A DNA stretch of 64,000 nucleotides from Janthinobacterium rivuli (lineage in GTDB: Bacteria; Pseudomonadota; Gammaproteobacteria; Burkholderiales; Burkholderiaceae_D), in the NCBI RefSeq assembly GCF_029690045.1, contig NZ_CP121464.1, forward strand, positions 5,580,001 to 5,644,000. The letters are read 5' to 3'. The notes under the pieces are model-generated. The model was given only the letters and a program-made list of their open reading frames with translations, did no database searches and had not been told where the DNA came from. Position numbers and translations under genes: made by a program. Each line of letters begins with the position of its first letter. The stretch's first letter is position 1. Shown in pieces: positions 55,970 through 64,000 of the stretch.

Positions 55970-57202
55970 CTATTTCGGCGGCGCCAGCATGTCGGCGCGG
56001 GGGCGGTCCCAGCCCGGCACGTAGGCGGGACACGGCCGGTTGCGGAACTGCTGCAGTTCCACGGTGGTGAAATTTGGCAGCATGCCGGGGTTGAAACGCA
56101 CGTCCGTCAGCTTGTCCGCATTCAACCTGGGCATGCGGGCAAAGCGGAACCAGGCGTCGACATAGCAATTGTCTTCCTGCAAGGCACGCAAGGCGGCCAG
56201 GCTACCCGCCGCCTGGGCGGAGACGGCAATGCCGGGCGCCAGTTGCCGGCCCTGCCTGCTGGTTTCGGTCAGGCCGGCCGGGCAGGCGGCGGGCGCCAGC
56301 GATGCGGGCAGCAGGCTCAGGGTGCCGCGCCGCAAGGTGTACACGTCCGTTTTGCTGTCGAGCGAGACGTAGATCCAGCACAGCGGGTTGCTGGGAAACG
56401 CCGTCATCGACACGTCCCACACGCGCGTGCCGGGATCGAGCCGCTGCACGGCCGCCTCGATGCGCGTACGGCCGAGGGCCGAAGCCACGCCCTGCGTACC
56501 GATGAAGGTGGTGGCCAGCGCGAAAGCCAGCAGCAGCGGCCCGCGCCCCCGTTCGCCGGCCCGCCCTTGCAGCACGGCCAGGATCGCGCCCAGCCCCAGC
56601 AGCACGGCCAGCGAGGCCGGCGCCAGATAGGTTTTATAGGTGAAGAAACACAGGGCCGCCGCCAGCCCCGCCAGCAGCACGCTTTTGACGATGCCGTAGC
56701 GCAAGGACATGATCACGGGCACGCCCAGCAGCACCCAGAACATGGGCTCGACGATGAAGACCATGTCGCCATACAGCCAGCGGCTGTCGAACGGATAAAA
56801 CGGGTGCAAGCCATAGGAATTGAGGAAATCCATGCCCATGTGCAAGCAGAATCCCAGCAGCAGACAGGCCGCCAGGCCGATGCGGGCGGGCACGCTGTTT
56901 TTCAGCAAGCGGCGCGCGCCGGGCCATAGCAGCCACAGCAAGGCCAGCAAGAGCAGCGCCTGCGGCAAAGCCAGCAGCAAGGTGTGCGTGTGGCCACGGT
57001 GGTGCAACATGTAGCCGAAGGGGCGCGGCAACAGTTTTGTCAGCACCAGGTCCAGGTCGGGCGCGTTGCTGGCAAACCATGCCGAAAACAGAAACAGCGC
57101 ACGCCGGGTGCGCTGTGCGGGTAGCTGCGGCTCGGGCGGCAGGCTGCGGTGTACCAGTTCGCCGACCCCGAGGCCGATGACCGAATGCGTAATATTATCC
57201 AT
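55970..57202 (-). CDS. YdjM-like membrane-bound metal-dependent hydrolase (DUF457 family)
   Basis: 410 residues. It begins MDNITHSVIGLGVGEL, then RGHTHTLLLA and MGMDFLNSYGLHPFYPFDSRW, the His/Asp pattern of the DUF457/YdjM group. Several membrane helices and a C-terminal periplasmic part of about 150 residues. Hydrolase activity is assigned only from the motif. Probably not linked in function to its neighbours. Confidence 0.85.
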   Translation of the reverse strand: MDNITHSVIGLGVGELVHRSLPPEPQLPAQRTRRALFLFSAWFASNAPDLDLVLTKLLPRPFGYMLHHRGHTHTLLLALPQALLLLALLWLLWPGARRLLKNSVPARIGLAACLLLGFCLHMGMDFLNSYGLHPFYPFDSRWLYGDMVFIVEPMFWVLLGVPVIMSLRYGIVKSVLLAGLAAALCFFTYKTYLAPASLAVLLGLGAILAVLQGRAGERGRGPLLLAFALATTFIGTQGVASALGRTRIEAAVQRLDPGTRVWDVSMTAFPSNPLCWIYVSLDSKTDVYTLRRGTLSLLPASLAPAACPAGLTETSRQGRQLAPGIAVSAQAAGSLAALRALQEDNCYVDAWFRFARMPRLNADKLTDVRFNPGMLPNFTTVELQQFRNRPCPAYVPGWDRPRADMLAPPK

Positions 57203-57243
57203 CGGGCAATTTTACAGGATGCCCGCCCCATAGTGGTCCCGCG

Positions 57244-58905
57244 CTACAGCTTCTCCAGCTCCGGGCCACGCATGCCCACCAGCAAGGCGCGGCCGTCGGG
57301 CAGCACGCGGAACTCGCCATAGCGGGCCTTTTCCCAGCGCGCCGCCTCGCCTTCCTTGAAGAACCAGGCATCGCTGACCAGCACCCAGTTCCCATCCTTC
57401 GGCGTCAGTTCGAGCAGGAATTCGCCGGGCGCCAGCGCCTCGCTGGTGTACGGGCGCAGCAGTTCCGCCACGCCGCGTGCATCGCGCGTGGCCACCACGA
57501 GGGGCCGGCCGGGCGCCCGCTCCACGCTGGCCAGGGTGGACAGCACGCCGAGGCCCTGGAAATTGAGGCGCATATAGTCGCCCTGCATCAGCGAGCGGGG
57601 ATCGACGGGCGCCAGTTCCACGAAGATCGCTTGTCCTTTGGCAATCAGCTGCTCTTTTTGCCAGATGCCGCCATTGGCCACCAGCAGCACCAGCAGCAAG
57701 CCGCCCAGCACGCCCAGGCGCACAGCGCGGTGCTCCAGAACCACGTCCGCCGGTTTGCTTTCCACCAGGTGCAGCACGGCGCCGCGCGTGGCCAGCCACG
57801 ACAGCGCGCACAGCACGGCGCCGGCCACGGCCAGCAGCGCCGCCTTGCTGGCCAGCGGCCAGGCCAGCTGATAATAAAAGCTGCCGATGATCCACGCCGC
57901 CGCCAGCGCGGCCGCCACGGCCACGCGCGAGCGCCCGCTCGTCACGCAATACGCGAGGATCAGCAGCACGGGCCCCAGCGCCGGCATGAACCAGGACAGC
58001 ACGATCAGCACCAGCGCCACGCCGATGGCCGGCAACTGGCGCAATGCGGGCCAGCGCCATCCCGTCCAGGCAGCGGCCGCCGCAGCCAGCACGAGCGAGA
58101 CGCCATTCAAGGCTTGCGCATACCAGGCGATACCCTGGTGCCGCGTCACTTCGCGCGCCACTTCGCCGGCAAAGCCACCGCCCAAGGCGCCACCCAGCAT
58201 GAAGGTCATGCCGGACCAGAAGACCAGCCCCAGCAAGATTGCCAGGACCCACCCCGTCGACAGCGATTCCAGAAAGGCGGCGACGGGTGCGCCGCGGCCA
58301 TCGTTGAACGCTTGCTTCTGCAGCCAGTGGGCGGCCAGCCAGAAGGCCAGGGCCAGCATCCAGGCAAAATACAGCTCCGTGGGATCGTTCTCGAAAATCC
58401 AGTCGCGCGTACTATCGACGATGCCCAGTCCCAGCAAGCCGCAGGCGACCAGGCCCAGCAACACGCGCAGCCAGTCGCGCGGCAAGGCGGCGGCCACCAT
58501 CAGACATGCCAGGCACAACAGCAGCGACGCCGTCTGCGTGGAATAGTCGCGGTACAGGGCATAGCCGAGCAAGCCGCCGCCCACCAGCAGGCAGGGCACG
58601 GCCAGCTGCTCGACGAACAGCGCCACGCCGCGCGCGCGGATCAGCAGCACGGCCACGACCAGCACGATGGCGGCCACGACATACGCGCCGGGACCGTGGC
58701 GCACGACGCTTTCCAGGCCCACGCCCAGCGCGATCATCAGGGGAATGGCAGCCAGCCAGGCGCCGAACGCCGTCATCAGCACCAGCGGCCACGGCCGAAC
58801 ATCCTGCACGGGACGGGTAGCGTTGGGCGGCAACAGGCCGGCGCGCGTAGCGTCGTCGATCAGGGTGGCGAGCGCGTCGGCTCGTTGACTATTCACATTG
58901 TTCAT
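57244..58905 (-). CDS. DUF4401 / GDYXXLXY fused membrane protein
   Basis: 553 residues. The N-terminal part (to about 360) has about ten membrane helices (DUF4401), and the C-terminal part is a GDYXXLXY domain containing GDYMRLNF. The two domains are often separate genes. Start 58905 overlaps the DUF2157 gene by 4 bases. Function unknown; the GDYXXLXY motif suggests an enzymatic or peptide-binding site facing the periplasm. Confidence 0.82.
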   Translation of the reverse strand: MNNVNSQRADALATLIDDATRAGLLPPNATRPVQDVRPWPLVLMTAFGAWLAAIPLMIALGVGLESVVRHGPGAYVVAAIVLVVAVLLIRARGVALFVEQLAVPCLLVGGGLLGYALYRDYSTQTASLLLCLACLMVAAALPRDWLRVLLGLVACGLLGLGIVDSTRDWIFENDPTELYFAWMLALAFWLAAHWLQKQAFNDGRGAPVAAFLESLSTGWVLAILLGLVFWSGMTFMLGGALGGGFAGEVAREVTRHQGIAWYAQALNGVSLVLAAAAAAWTGWRWPALRQLPAIGVALVLIVLSWFMPALGPVLLILAYCVTSGRSRVAVAAALAAAWIIGSFYYQLAWPLASKAALLAVAGAVLCALSWLATRGAVLHLVESKPADVVLEHRAVRLGVLGGLLLVLLVANGGIWQKEQLIAKGQAIFVELAPVDPRSLMQGDYMRLNFQGLGVLSTLASVERAPGRPLVVATRDARGVAELLRPYTSEALAPGEFLLELTPKDGNWVLVSDAWFFKEGEAARWEKARYGEFRVLPDGRALLVGMRGPELEKL

Positions 58906-59861
58906 GCCGTCTCCCGGCGCGTGCGCCACAAAATGCCTTGCACGGTCAAGGCCAGCAGCACGGCGGCCAGCAAGCCCAGCATGGCCAGCGCGCCCACGCC
59001 ATCGCCCTGGCCGTTGAACAGCACGTGCGTCAGGCCGCCCACCAGCAAGGTGTTGATACCGAGCGCGACGGCGCTCAGGCCGAACACGTCAAAGAACCGG
59101 CCGGTGGCCAGCAAGACGCCGGCCACGAGCAGCAAGCCCAGTCCGGCCCAGTACGGTGATTCGATATCGTGGCCGAACAGGGCGCTGACGGCCGTGCCCG
59201 TGATGAGGATGGTGGCAAGCACCAGGCCCAGGCGCAAGGCCCAGCTGCCCGCGCCCGTCCAGCGCGCCAGCAGAGGCGAGACAAACGCACAGGCAAGCAG
59301 CACGGCCAGCCAGCCGCTGACGAAAATGCCCAGGTCGGCCGAATCGATGCGCCAGCTATGGCGCGCCTGCGCCTGCATCCACAGGGTGGCGGCCGTCGCC
59401 AGTATCAGCATCCACGGCGTCCACAGCACGTCGCTGCGCGCGACAAAACACAGGGGCAAGGCCAGCACGGCCCACAGGGCGAACAGCTGCCACGGATCAG
59501 CGCCCGTCTGGTACGTCTGGCCGAAGTAAGCGAACAGGCCGCCGATGGCCAGCAAGGCCAGCAGCAGCAAGGGGACTCTCGCCCTGGGCACGGCAAACGC
59601 GCCCACGCAAGCGGCGGCCAGCACCGCTTGCAGCAGCGCGAAGCGGCCCATGCGGCCGAAGTCTTCCCAGTTGGCGGCGACCCAGCAGATCAGCCCCATG
59701 CCCAGCAGCACGGCGCCCAGCACGGCCACGCCGCGCGGCAGCCAGTAGGCCAGGCGCGCCGGTTCGCGCTGGAAGCCGGCCACTTCCTGCAACTGCCGGG
59801 TTTGTTGGGCATCGAGCGCATGGGCCGAGGCGAGTTGGTACACGGCGAGGCGTAAATCCAT
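58902..59861 (-). CDS. DUF2157 membrane protein
   Basis: 319 residues, about nine membrane helices following a short cytoplasmic helix pair (LAVYQLASAHALDAQQTRQL) typical of DUF2157. Regularly paired with DUF4401/GDYXXLXY genes, as here, with a 4-base overlap, so they probably form one complex in the inner membrane. Confidence 0.85.
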   Translation of the reverse strand: MDLRLAVYQLASAHALDAQQTRQLQEVAGFQREPARLAYWLPRGVAVLGAVLLGMGLICWVAANWEDFGRMGRFALLQAVLAAACVGAFAVPRARVPLLLLALLAIGGLFAYFGQTYQTGADPWQLFALWAVLALPLCFVARSDVLWTPWMLILATAATLWMQAQARHSWRIDSADLGIFVSGWLAVLLACAFVSPLLARWTGAGSWALRLGLVLATILITGTAVSALFGHDIESPYWAGLGLLLVAGVLLATGRFFDVFGLSAVALGINTLLVGGLTHVLFNGQGDGVGALAMLGLLAAVLLALTVQGILWRTRRETA

Positions 59862-59898
59862 CGTCTGCTTTCTTTATCGGGAAATTGGGGGAGCCAGG

Positions 59899-60189
59899 TC
59901 AGCGCTCGACGCTGACGCCACGCCAGAAGGCGACGTGACCGGCAATTTGCTTGGCGGCATCCTTGGGCTCGGGGTAAACCGAGGCCGCGTTGGCATTCGT
60001 CTGGCCATCGACGACGACGTCGTAATAGCTGGCCGTGCCCTTCCACGGGCAGACGCTCGTGTGGCTGCTGGGACGCAGGTAGTCCTGCGTCACTGCCGAC
60101 AAAGGAAAATATACATTGTTTTCAACGACTTGCACCTGCGCATCGGTGGCTTGCGCGATGACGGCGCCATTCCAGCGGGCTGTTGGCAT
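59899..60189 (-). CDS. DUF427-family protein
   Basis: 96 residues. RWNGAVIAQ, VYFP, and the invariant TSVCPWKGTASYYDV define DUF427. Small beta-barrel proteins of unknown function. Lone gene. Confidence 0.9.
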   Translation of the reverse strand: MPTARWNGAVIAQATDAQVQVVENNVYFPLSAVTQDYLRPSSHTSVCPWKGTASYYDVVVDGQTNANAASVYPEPKDAAKQIAGHVAFWRGVSVER

Positions 60190-60259
60190 TTGACTATCCT
60201 CCTTCTGCGCCGAGTGTAGCGCAAAAAGTCCGCCATGGCGCGCGCCATTGGCGCCTGGT

Positions 60260-60931
60260 TCAGGCGCCGGCGATGATCTGGCGCAAGGCTTGCTCGAACA
60301 CTTCGGGCGGCTGGCCGCCGGAAATCAGGTGGCGCTCGTTGATGATGACGGCCGGTACCGAGTTGATGCCATTTTGCTGATAGAACTGTTCCTGCGCGCG
60401 CACCTCGTCCGCATAGGCGCCGGAGGCCAGCACGTCGGCCGCTTTCACGGTGTCTAGCCCCACCTTGCCCGCCACTTTCAGCAGTACTTCGTGCGACGAG
60501 GGATTTTGTCCCTGCGTAAAGTAGGCATCGAACAGCGCCATCTTGAGTTCTTTCTGGCGCCCTTCCAGTGCGGCCCAGTGCAGCAGACGGTGCGCGTCGA
60601 AGGTGTTGTAGATGCGGCCGCGCTTGTCCATGGCGAAGGTAAAGCCCAGCTGCTCGCCGCGCGCACGGATGGCTTCGCGCGACTGCGCCATCTGTTCCGG
60701 GGTGGAACCGTATTTGCGGGCAATGTGCTCGCCGATATCCTCGCCTTCAGGCGGCATATTGGCGTTCAGTTCGAAGGGCTGGAAGTGGATGTCGGCCTGG
60801 ACGGTGTCTTGCAGCTTGTCCAGCGCCTGCTCCAGCGATTTCAGGCCGACCACGCACCAGGGGCAGGAAACGTCGGAGACGAAATCGATACGGACGGGGA
60901 CGGGTGTGGCGGAGGTGGTGGAAACAGTCAT
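60260..60931 (-). CDS. DsbA-family oxidoreductase (FrnE-like)
   Basis: 223 residues. CPWC (23-26) in a thioredoxin fold with a helical insert and VPAVIINERHLISGGQP (cis-Pro loop). Cytoplasmic, no signal peptide, so a FrnE-like 2-hydroxychromene isomerase-related oxidoreductase rather than periplasmic DsbA. Confidence 0.88.
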   Translation of the reverse strand: MTVSTTSATPVPVRIDFVSDVSCPWCVVGLKSLEQALDKLQDTVQADIHFQPFELNANMPPEGEDIGEHIARKYGSTPEQMAQSREAIRARGEQLGFTFAMDKRGRIYNTFDAHRLLHWAALEGRQKELKMALFDAYFTQGQNPSSHEVLLKVAGKVGLDTVKAADVLASGAYADEVRAQEQFYQQNGINSVPAVIINERHLISGGQPPEVFEQALRQIIAGA

Positions 60932-61021
60932 GGTGGGCAGCCTTTGCGCGAATCGGTGGCGGCCGCACCGCGCGGCGCCGCAAGCACAGCATATGCGTGC
61001 GGGCCGCGGGAAATCAAGCGC

Positions 61022-61666
61022 TTACTTTTTCTTGACGGGCGCCTTGGCCGCATCCTTCTTGCCACCGATCTTGCTTTCCTTACCAGAGAGCAAGTTCGCG
61101 ATGTTCTGGCTGTGGCGGTAAGCCAGCAGCACGCTCATGACGATGACGGACAGCAAGATGGGATCGACGCCGAACAGCAAGCCATAGTAAAACGGCGCGA
61201 ACAGGGCCGCCACCAGCGCTGCCAGCGAGGAATAGCGAAACGCGTAGGCAATGATCAGCCAGGTGGCCAGGGTAGCCAGGCCCAGCCATGGATTGATGCC
61301 CAGCAGCACGCCGAGGGCCGTGGCCACGCCCTTGCCGCCGACAAAGCGGAAGAACACGGGCCACAAATGGCCAAGAAAAACGGCGATGGCCACCAGGGCC
61401 ACGGCCATGTCGCCCACACCCAGCGCAGTAGAAAAATGGTCGGCCAGGAACACGGCAAGCCAGCCCTTGGCGCCATCGCCCAGCAGGGTCATGATGGCGG
61501 CGCCCTTGTTGCCGCTGCGCAGCACATTCGTGGCGCCCGGATTTTTCGAGCCATAGGTGCGCGGATCGGCAATGCCGTAGACCTTGCTCATCACCACGGC
61601 AAACGATATCGAGCCGAGCAAGTAAGCGGCCACTGTCATTGCCACGGTTGTGATTACTGGATTCAT
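61022..61666 (-). CDS. plsY: Acyl-phosphate:glycerol-3-phosphate acyltransferase PlsY
   Basis: 214 residues, five or more membrane helices. [14 protein letters not shown], the [10 protein letters not shown] motif, and [17 protein letters not shown] are the three conserved PlsY motifs. It acylates glycerol-3-phosphate in phospholipid synthesis. A C-terminal Lys/Ala tail of about 20 residues is extra. Confidence 0.94.
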   Translation of the reverse strand: MNPVITTVAMTVAAYLLGSISFAVVMSKVYGIADPRTYGSKNPGATNVLRSGNKGAAIMTLLGDGAKGWLAVFLADHFSTALGVGDMAVALVAIAVFLGHLWPVFFRFVGGKGVATALGVLLGINPWLGLATLATWLIIAYAFRYSSLAALVAALFAPFYYGLLFGVDPILLSVIVMSVLLAYRHSQNIANLLSGKESKIGGKKDAAKAPVKKK

Positions 61667-61763
61667 TTCTTCCCTTTATTGTGTTTATTACACCAGCATC
61701 GAGGCTGGCGCAGCAGAATATACACCAGCGCCCGGTCCGCGGACAGGGCGGTATCCAGTTTTC

Positions 61764-62255
61764 TTAATCCTGCAAGGCGCACTGCACCGGCTTGGCCTTG
61801 AGCAAATCGAGCAGCACCTGCGGCGCCAGCGAGACGAGGAAACCGCGCCGCCCGCCATTGATGTAGATGCGTTCGAGCGCCAGGATCGACTCTTCCACGT
61901 ACACGGGCATGGCCTTCTTCGTGCCGAACGGCGAGGTGCCGCCGATCATGTAGCCGGAATGGCGCTGCGCCACTTCCGGCTTGCACGGCTCGACGGACTT
62001 GCAGCCGATGCCACGCGCCAGGTTCTTGGTCGACACCTTGCAATCGCCATGCATGAGCACGATCATCGGCTTGGCCGCCTCGTCCTGCATCACCAGGGTC
62101 TTGATCACAGAGTGCTCGGGCACGCCAAGTTCGCGCGCCGAGACGCTGGTACCGCCGTGCTCTTCGTACGGATACGGATGTTCTTCAAAGGAAACTTGAT
62201 GCTTGCGCAGCAGCTGCGTCGCCTGGGTTTCGGAAATATGCTCTTTTTTAGCCAT
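61764..62255 (-). CDS. ybaK: YbaK/EbsC-type aminoacyl-tRNA deacylase
   Basis: 163 residues. VIKTLVMQDEAAKPMIVLMH and GTSPFGTKKAMPVYV are conserved in YbaK, which hydrolyses Cys-tRNA(Pro). Length matches. It may also be a related ProX-type protein. Confidence 0.9.
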   Translation of the reverse strand: MAKKEHISETQATQLLRKHQVSFEEHPYPYEEHGGTSVSARELGVPEHSVIKTLVMQDEAAKPMIVLMHGDCKVSTKNLARGIGCKSVEPCKPEVAQRHSGYMIGGTSPFGTKKAMPVYVEESILALERIYINGGRRGFLVSLAPQVLLDLLKAKPVQCALQD

Positions 62256-62292
62256 GCGTGATACGCTGATCGTTCAGTGAGGAGTGCTAATT

Positions 62293-63264
62293 ATGCAGGA
62301 AGAAATCCGCTTTGCCACATTCAATGTCTGCAACCTTGCCCCCGCCGGGGCGAAATTGTATGACAACCTGGAACCGTTGAGCCCGGCGCAATACGCAGCC
62401 AAGGCGGAGTGGACGGCGCGGCAGATCGACCTGCTCGACGCCGACGTGATCGCTTTCCAGGAAATTTTCTCGCAAGCGGCCTTGCGCGACGTGCTGTCGC
62501 GCACGCGCCATTACCGCGAAGCCACCGTGGCCGGCTACGACGCGATGGATGCTAGCGGGCGCATGCTGCCCACGGTGGCGCTCGTGTCGCGCCTGCCGCT
62601 GGCCGGCGCTGGTGTTGCCTGGGCGGATTTTCCTACCGGCGTGAGCGTGTCCGCCGAGGACAACGCCTGCCGCTTTGCCCGCGCCCCCCTGCACGTCCAG
62701 GTCATCTTGCCTGGTGGACAGCTCACGGATGTGGTCGTCGTGCATTTGAAATCGCGCCGGCCCGATTACCGCCATGGCGACGGCTACGATGCGGCCAGCT
62801 ACGCGCTGGCCAACCTGCGCTCGCTGCAGCGGCGCGGCGCGGAAGCCGTGGCCCTGCGCGTGCTGGCAAGCGAACTGGGCCACAGCGGCCGTCCCCGCAT
62901 CGTGCTGGGCGACTTCAACGACATCGCCAATGCCGTCACCACGGCCATCGTCATGGGCGCGGGCGCGCCGTGCGAACCGCATGGTGACATGCCGGAAATG
63001 CGCGCGCGCCTGTACGACGCCAACGCCATCCAGCTGCGCCAGGATGCCCTGCGCCACGTGGGCTACACGAATATCCACGACAGCGCCTACATGACGATCG
63101 ACCACATTCTCGTGTCCGAACATTTTCATCCTGCCTCGCCGCGCGCCATCGGCGTGCTGCAGGAAGTGACTTATCTCAACGACCATTTGCTGCTGGGCTT
63201 GCCATATGCGTCCGACCATGGCCAGGTGCTGGCGCGCATCAAGCTGCTGGGAAACATTGATTAA
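62293..63264 (+). CDS. Endonuclease/exonuclease/phosphatase-family protein
   Basis: 323 residues. FATFNVCNLAP, Glu in IAFQEIF, VVVHLKSRRPD, LGDFNDIAN and the terminal SDHGQVLA are the catalytic motifs of the EEP fold. Start 62293 follows GAGGAG. Substrate may be DNA, RNA or phospholipid head groups. Confidence 0.88.
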   Translation: MQEEIRFATFNVCNLAPAGAKLYDNLEPLSPAQYAAKAEWTARQIDLLDADVIAFQEIFSQAALRDVLSRTRHYREATVAGYDAMDASGRMLPTVALVSRLPLAGAGVAWADFPTGVSVSAEDNACRFARAPLHVQVILPGGQLTDVVVVHLKSRRPDYRHGDGYDAASYALANLRSLQRRGAEAVALRVLASELGHSGRPRIVLGDFNDIANAVTTAIVMGAGAPCEPHGDMPEMRARLYDANAIQLRQDALRHVGYTNIHDSAYMTIDHILVSEHFHPASPRAIGVLQEVTYLNDHLLLGLPYASDHGQVLARIKLLGNID

Positions 63265-63284
63265 CTCTGTCACTAATGCAATAA

Positions 63285-64000
63285 CTAATGTAACAACTTC
63301 GCCAGCACGCTGCCCTCCACTTGCGCGCTGGCATAGCGCCCCTGGTATTGCTGGCAACCCTGCCCCCGCAGATACGCCAGCTGCTGCGCCGTTTCCACGC
63401 CTTCGGCGATCACCGTCAATTGCAGTTCGCGCGCCATGGCGATGATGGTGGCGGCGACGGCCGTGTCGGACTCGCCTGCCGCGCCATCGGCGGTGGGCAG
63501 AAACGAGGGGTCGATCTTGAGTTTATCCACCGGGTAATGGCGCAGATTGGCCAGGCGCGAATAGCCGGTGCCGAAGTCGTCAATGGCCAGCCTGGCGCCC
63601 AGCGCGCGCAGTTGCGCCAGCACGCCGGCCAGGCGCGCGCCGCCCTTCATCAGCAACGATTCCGTCACTTCCAGTTCCAGGCAGCCGGCGGGCAAACCCG
63701 ACACGGCCAGCGCCTCTTGTACGCTGAGCAATAAATTATTGTGCAGGCATTGCGCCGGCGACAGATTCACGGCTACGCGCCAGTCATGGCCCGCATCGTG
63801 CCAGGCGCGCGCGCGCAGGCAGGCGTGGCGCAGCACCCAGTTGCCGATCGACACCATCAAGCCGCATTCCTCGGCCACGGCGATGAAGCGCTCGGGCGGC
63901 AGCACGCCCAGTTGCGGGTGGCGCCAGCGCAGCAGCGCTTCGGCGCCGAGGATCTGCCCGCTGGCGACATCGAGCGCGGGCTGGAACTCCAGCACGAATT
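63285..64000 (-). CDS. EAL-domain cyclic-di-GMP phosphodiesterase (partial)
   Basis: 239 codons to the right edge; the gene continues beyond. FVLEFQP opens the EAL domain, then the EAL motif in GAEALLRW, NLSPAQ, EVTES, DDFGTGYS, LKIDPSFL and AEGVET, so all metal and catalytic residues are in place and activity is expected. N-terminal domains, often GGDEF or sensor, lie outside the window. Confidence 0.9.
   Translation of the reverse strand, partial: FVLEFQPALDVASGQILGAEALLRWRHPQLGVLPPERFIAVAEECGLMVSIGNWVLRHACLRARAWHDAGHDWRVAVNLSPAQCLHNNLLLSVQEALAVSGLPAGCLELEVTESLLMKGGARLAGVLAQLRALGARLAIDDFGTGYSRLANLRHYPVDKLKIDPSFLPTADGAAGESDTAVAATIIAMARELQLTVIAEGVETAQQLAYLRGQGCQQYQGRYASAQVEGSVLAKLLH

Noticed and set aside
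57631..59529. 632-codon open frame antisense to the DUF4401 and DUF2157 genes
   Set aside because: Spans two real genes with a 4-base overlap; no domain.

Overview
The window looks like the chromosome of a beta-proteobacterium of the Oxalobacteraceae, most like Janthinobacterium. The basis is high GC with GC-rich third positions, the run rpsU - yqeY - dnaG - rpoD - tRNA-Ile2(CAU), and the mix of eutBC, nirD-like, tsaD, rhlE, DUF4401/GDYXXLXY and GbsR genes. This assignment comes from gene content, not from a database search.

Layout. Positions 1-14695 are one end of a surface polysaccharide (O-antigen or EPS) locus on the + strand. It holds the tail of an EpsG/Wzy-like membrane protein, two GT2 glycosyltransferases, a WbpG-like sugar amidotransferase with its own HisH/HisF-like ammonia supply, a fused dehydrogenase/Gfo-Idh-MocA oxidoreductase, a heparinase-like enzyme, a GT4 glycosyltransferase, a WbpV/WbiG-like SDR, a small phosphoglycosyl transferase, a WbpM-type dehydratase and a Wzz-like chain-length protein. 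Most genes overlap or nearly touch. Positions 14700-16040 hold IS630 material: an old fragment and a second copy with a doubly broken transposase. Positions 16244-25833 are mixed chromosomal genes (rhlE, a chemoreceptor, a Crp/Fnr regulator, pdxJ, a YjjG-like phosphatase, FKBP). They include a truncated Tae2-like T6SS amidase in front of an apparently intact partner gene.

Positions 25883-29301 are a small AT-rich island bounded by a duplicated tRNA-Ile2 3' half plus its terminator. It encodes two coupled genes: an ABC/OLD-type ATPase with a DUF3696-like C-terminus and a TOPRIM-like protein with a Cys cluster. This is the best candidate for an undescribed (probably anti-phage) system. Positions 29257-34931 are the tRNA and the macromolecular-synthesis block rpoD, dnaG, yqeY, rpsU. 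Positions 35115-43322 are housekeeping and metabolic genes (BaiN-like flavoprotein, ybiB, an IS110-like relic, aroG, orphan NirD-like, tsaD, eutBC).

Positions 43366-53085 are two adjoining lipid-related operons on the - strand. The first runs from a KAS-III enzyme (52105-53085) through an SDR, an MBL hydrolase, an adenylate-forming enzyme, a PAP2 protein and two desaturases, joined mostly by 4-bp overlaps. It resembles an ole-type head-to-head condensation pathway without OleB. The second is headed by a GbsR/MarR regulator whose promoter is overlapped by a perfect inverted repeat. Positions 53118-64000 are ordinary membrane and housekeeping genes (K+ channel, CPA2 antiporter, YdjM-like protein, DUF4401/DUF2157 pair, DsbA-like, plsY, ybaK, an endonuclease/exonuclease/phosphatase family protein) ending in a partial EAL-domain gene.
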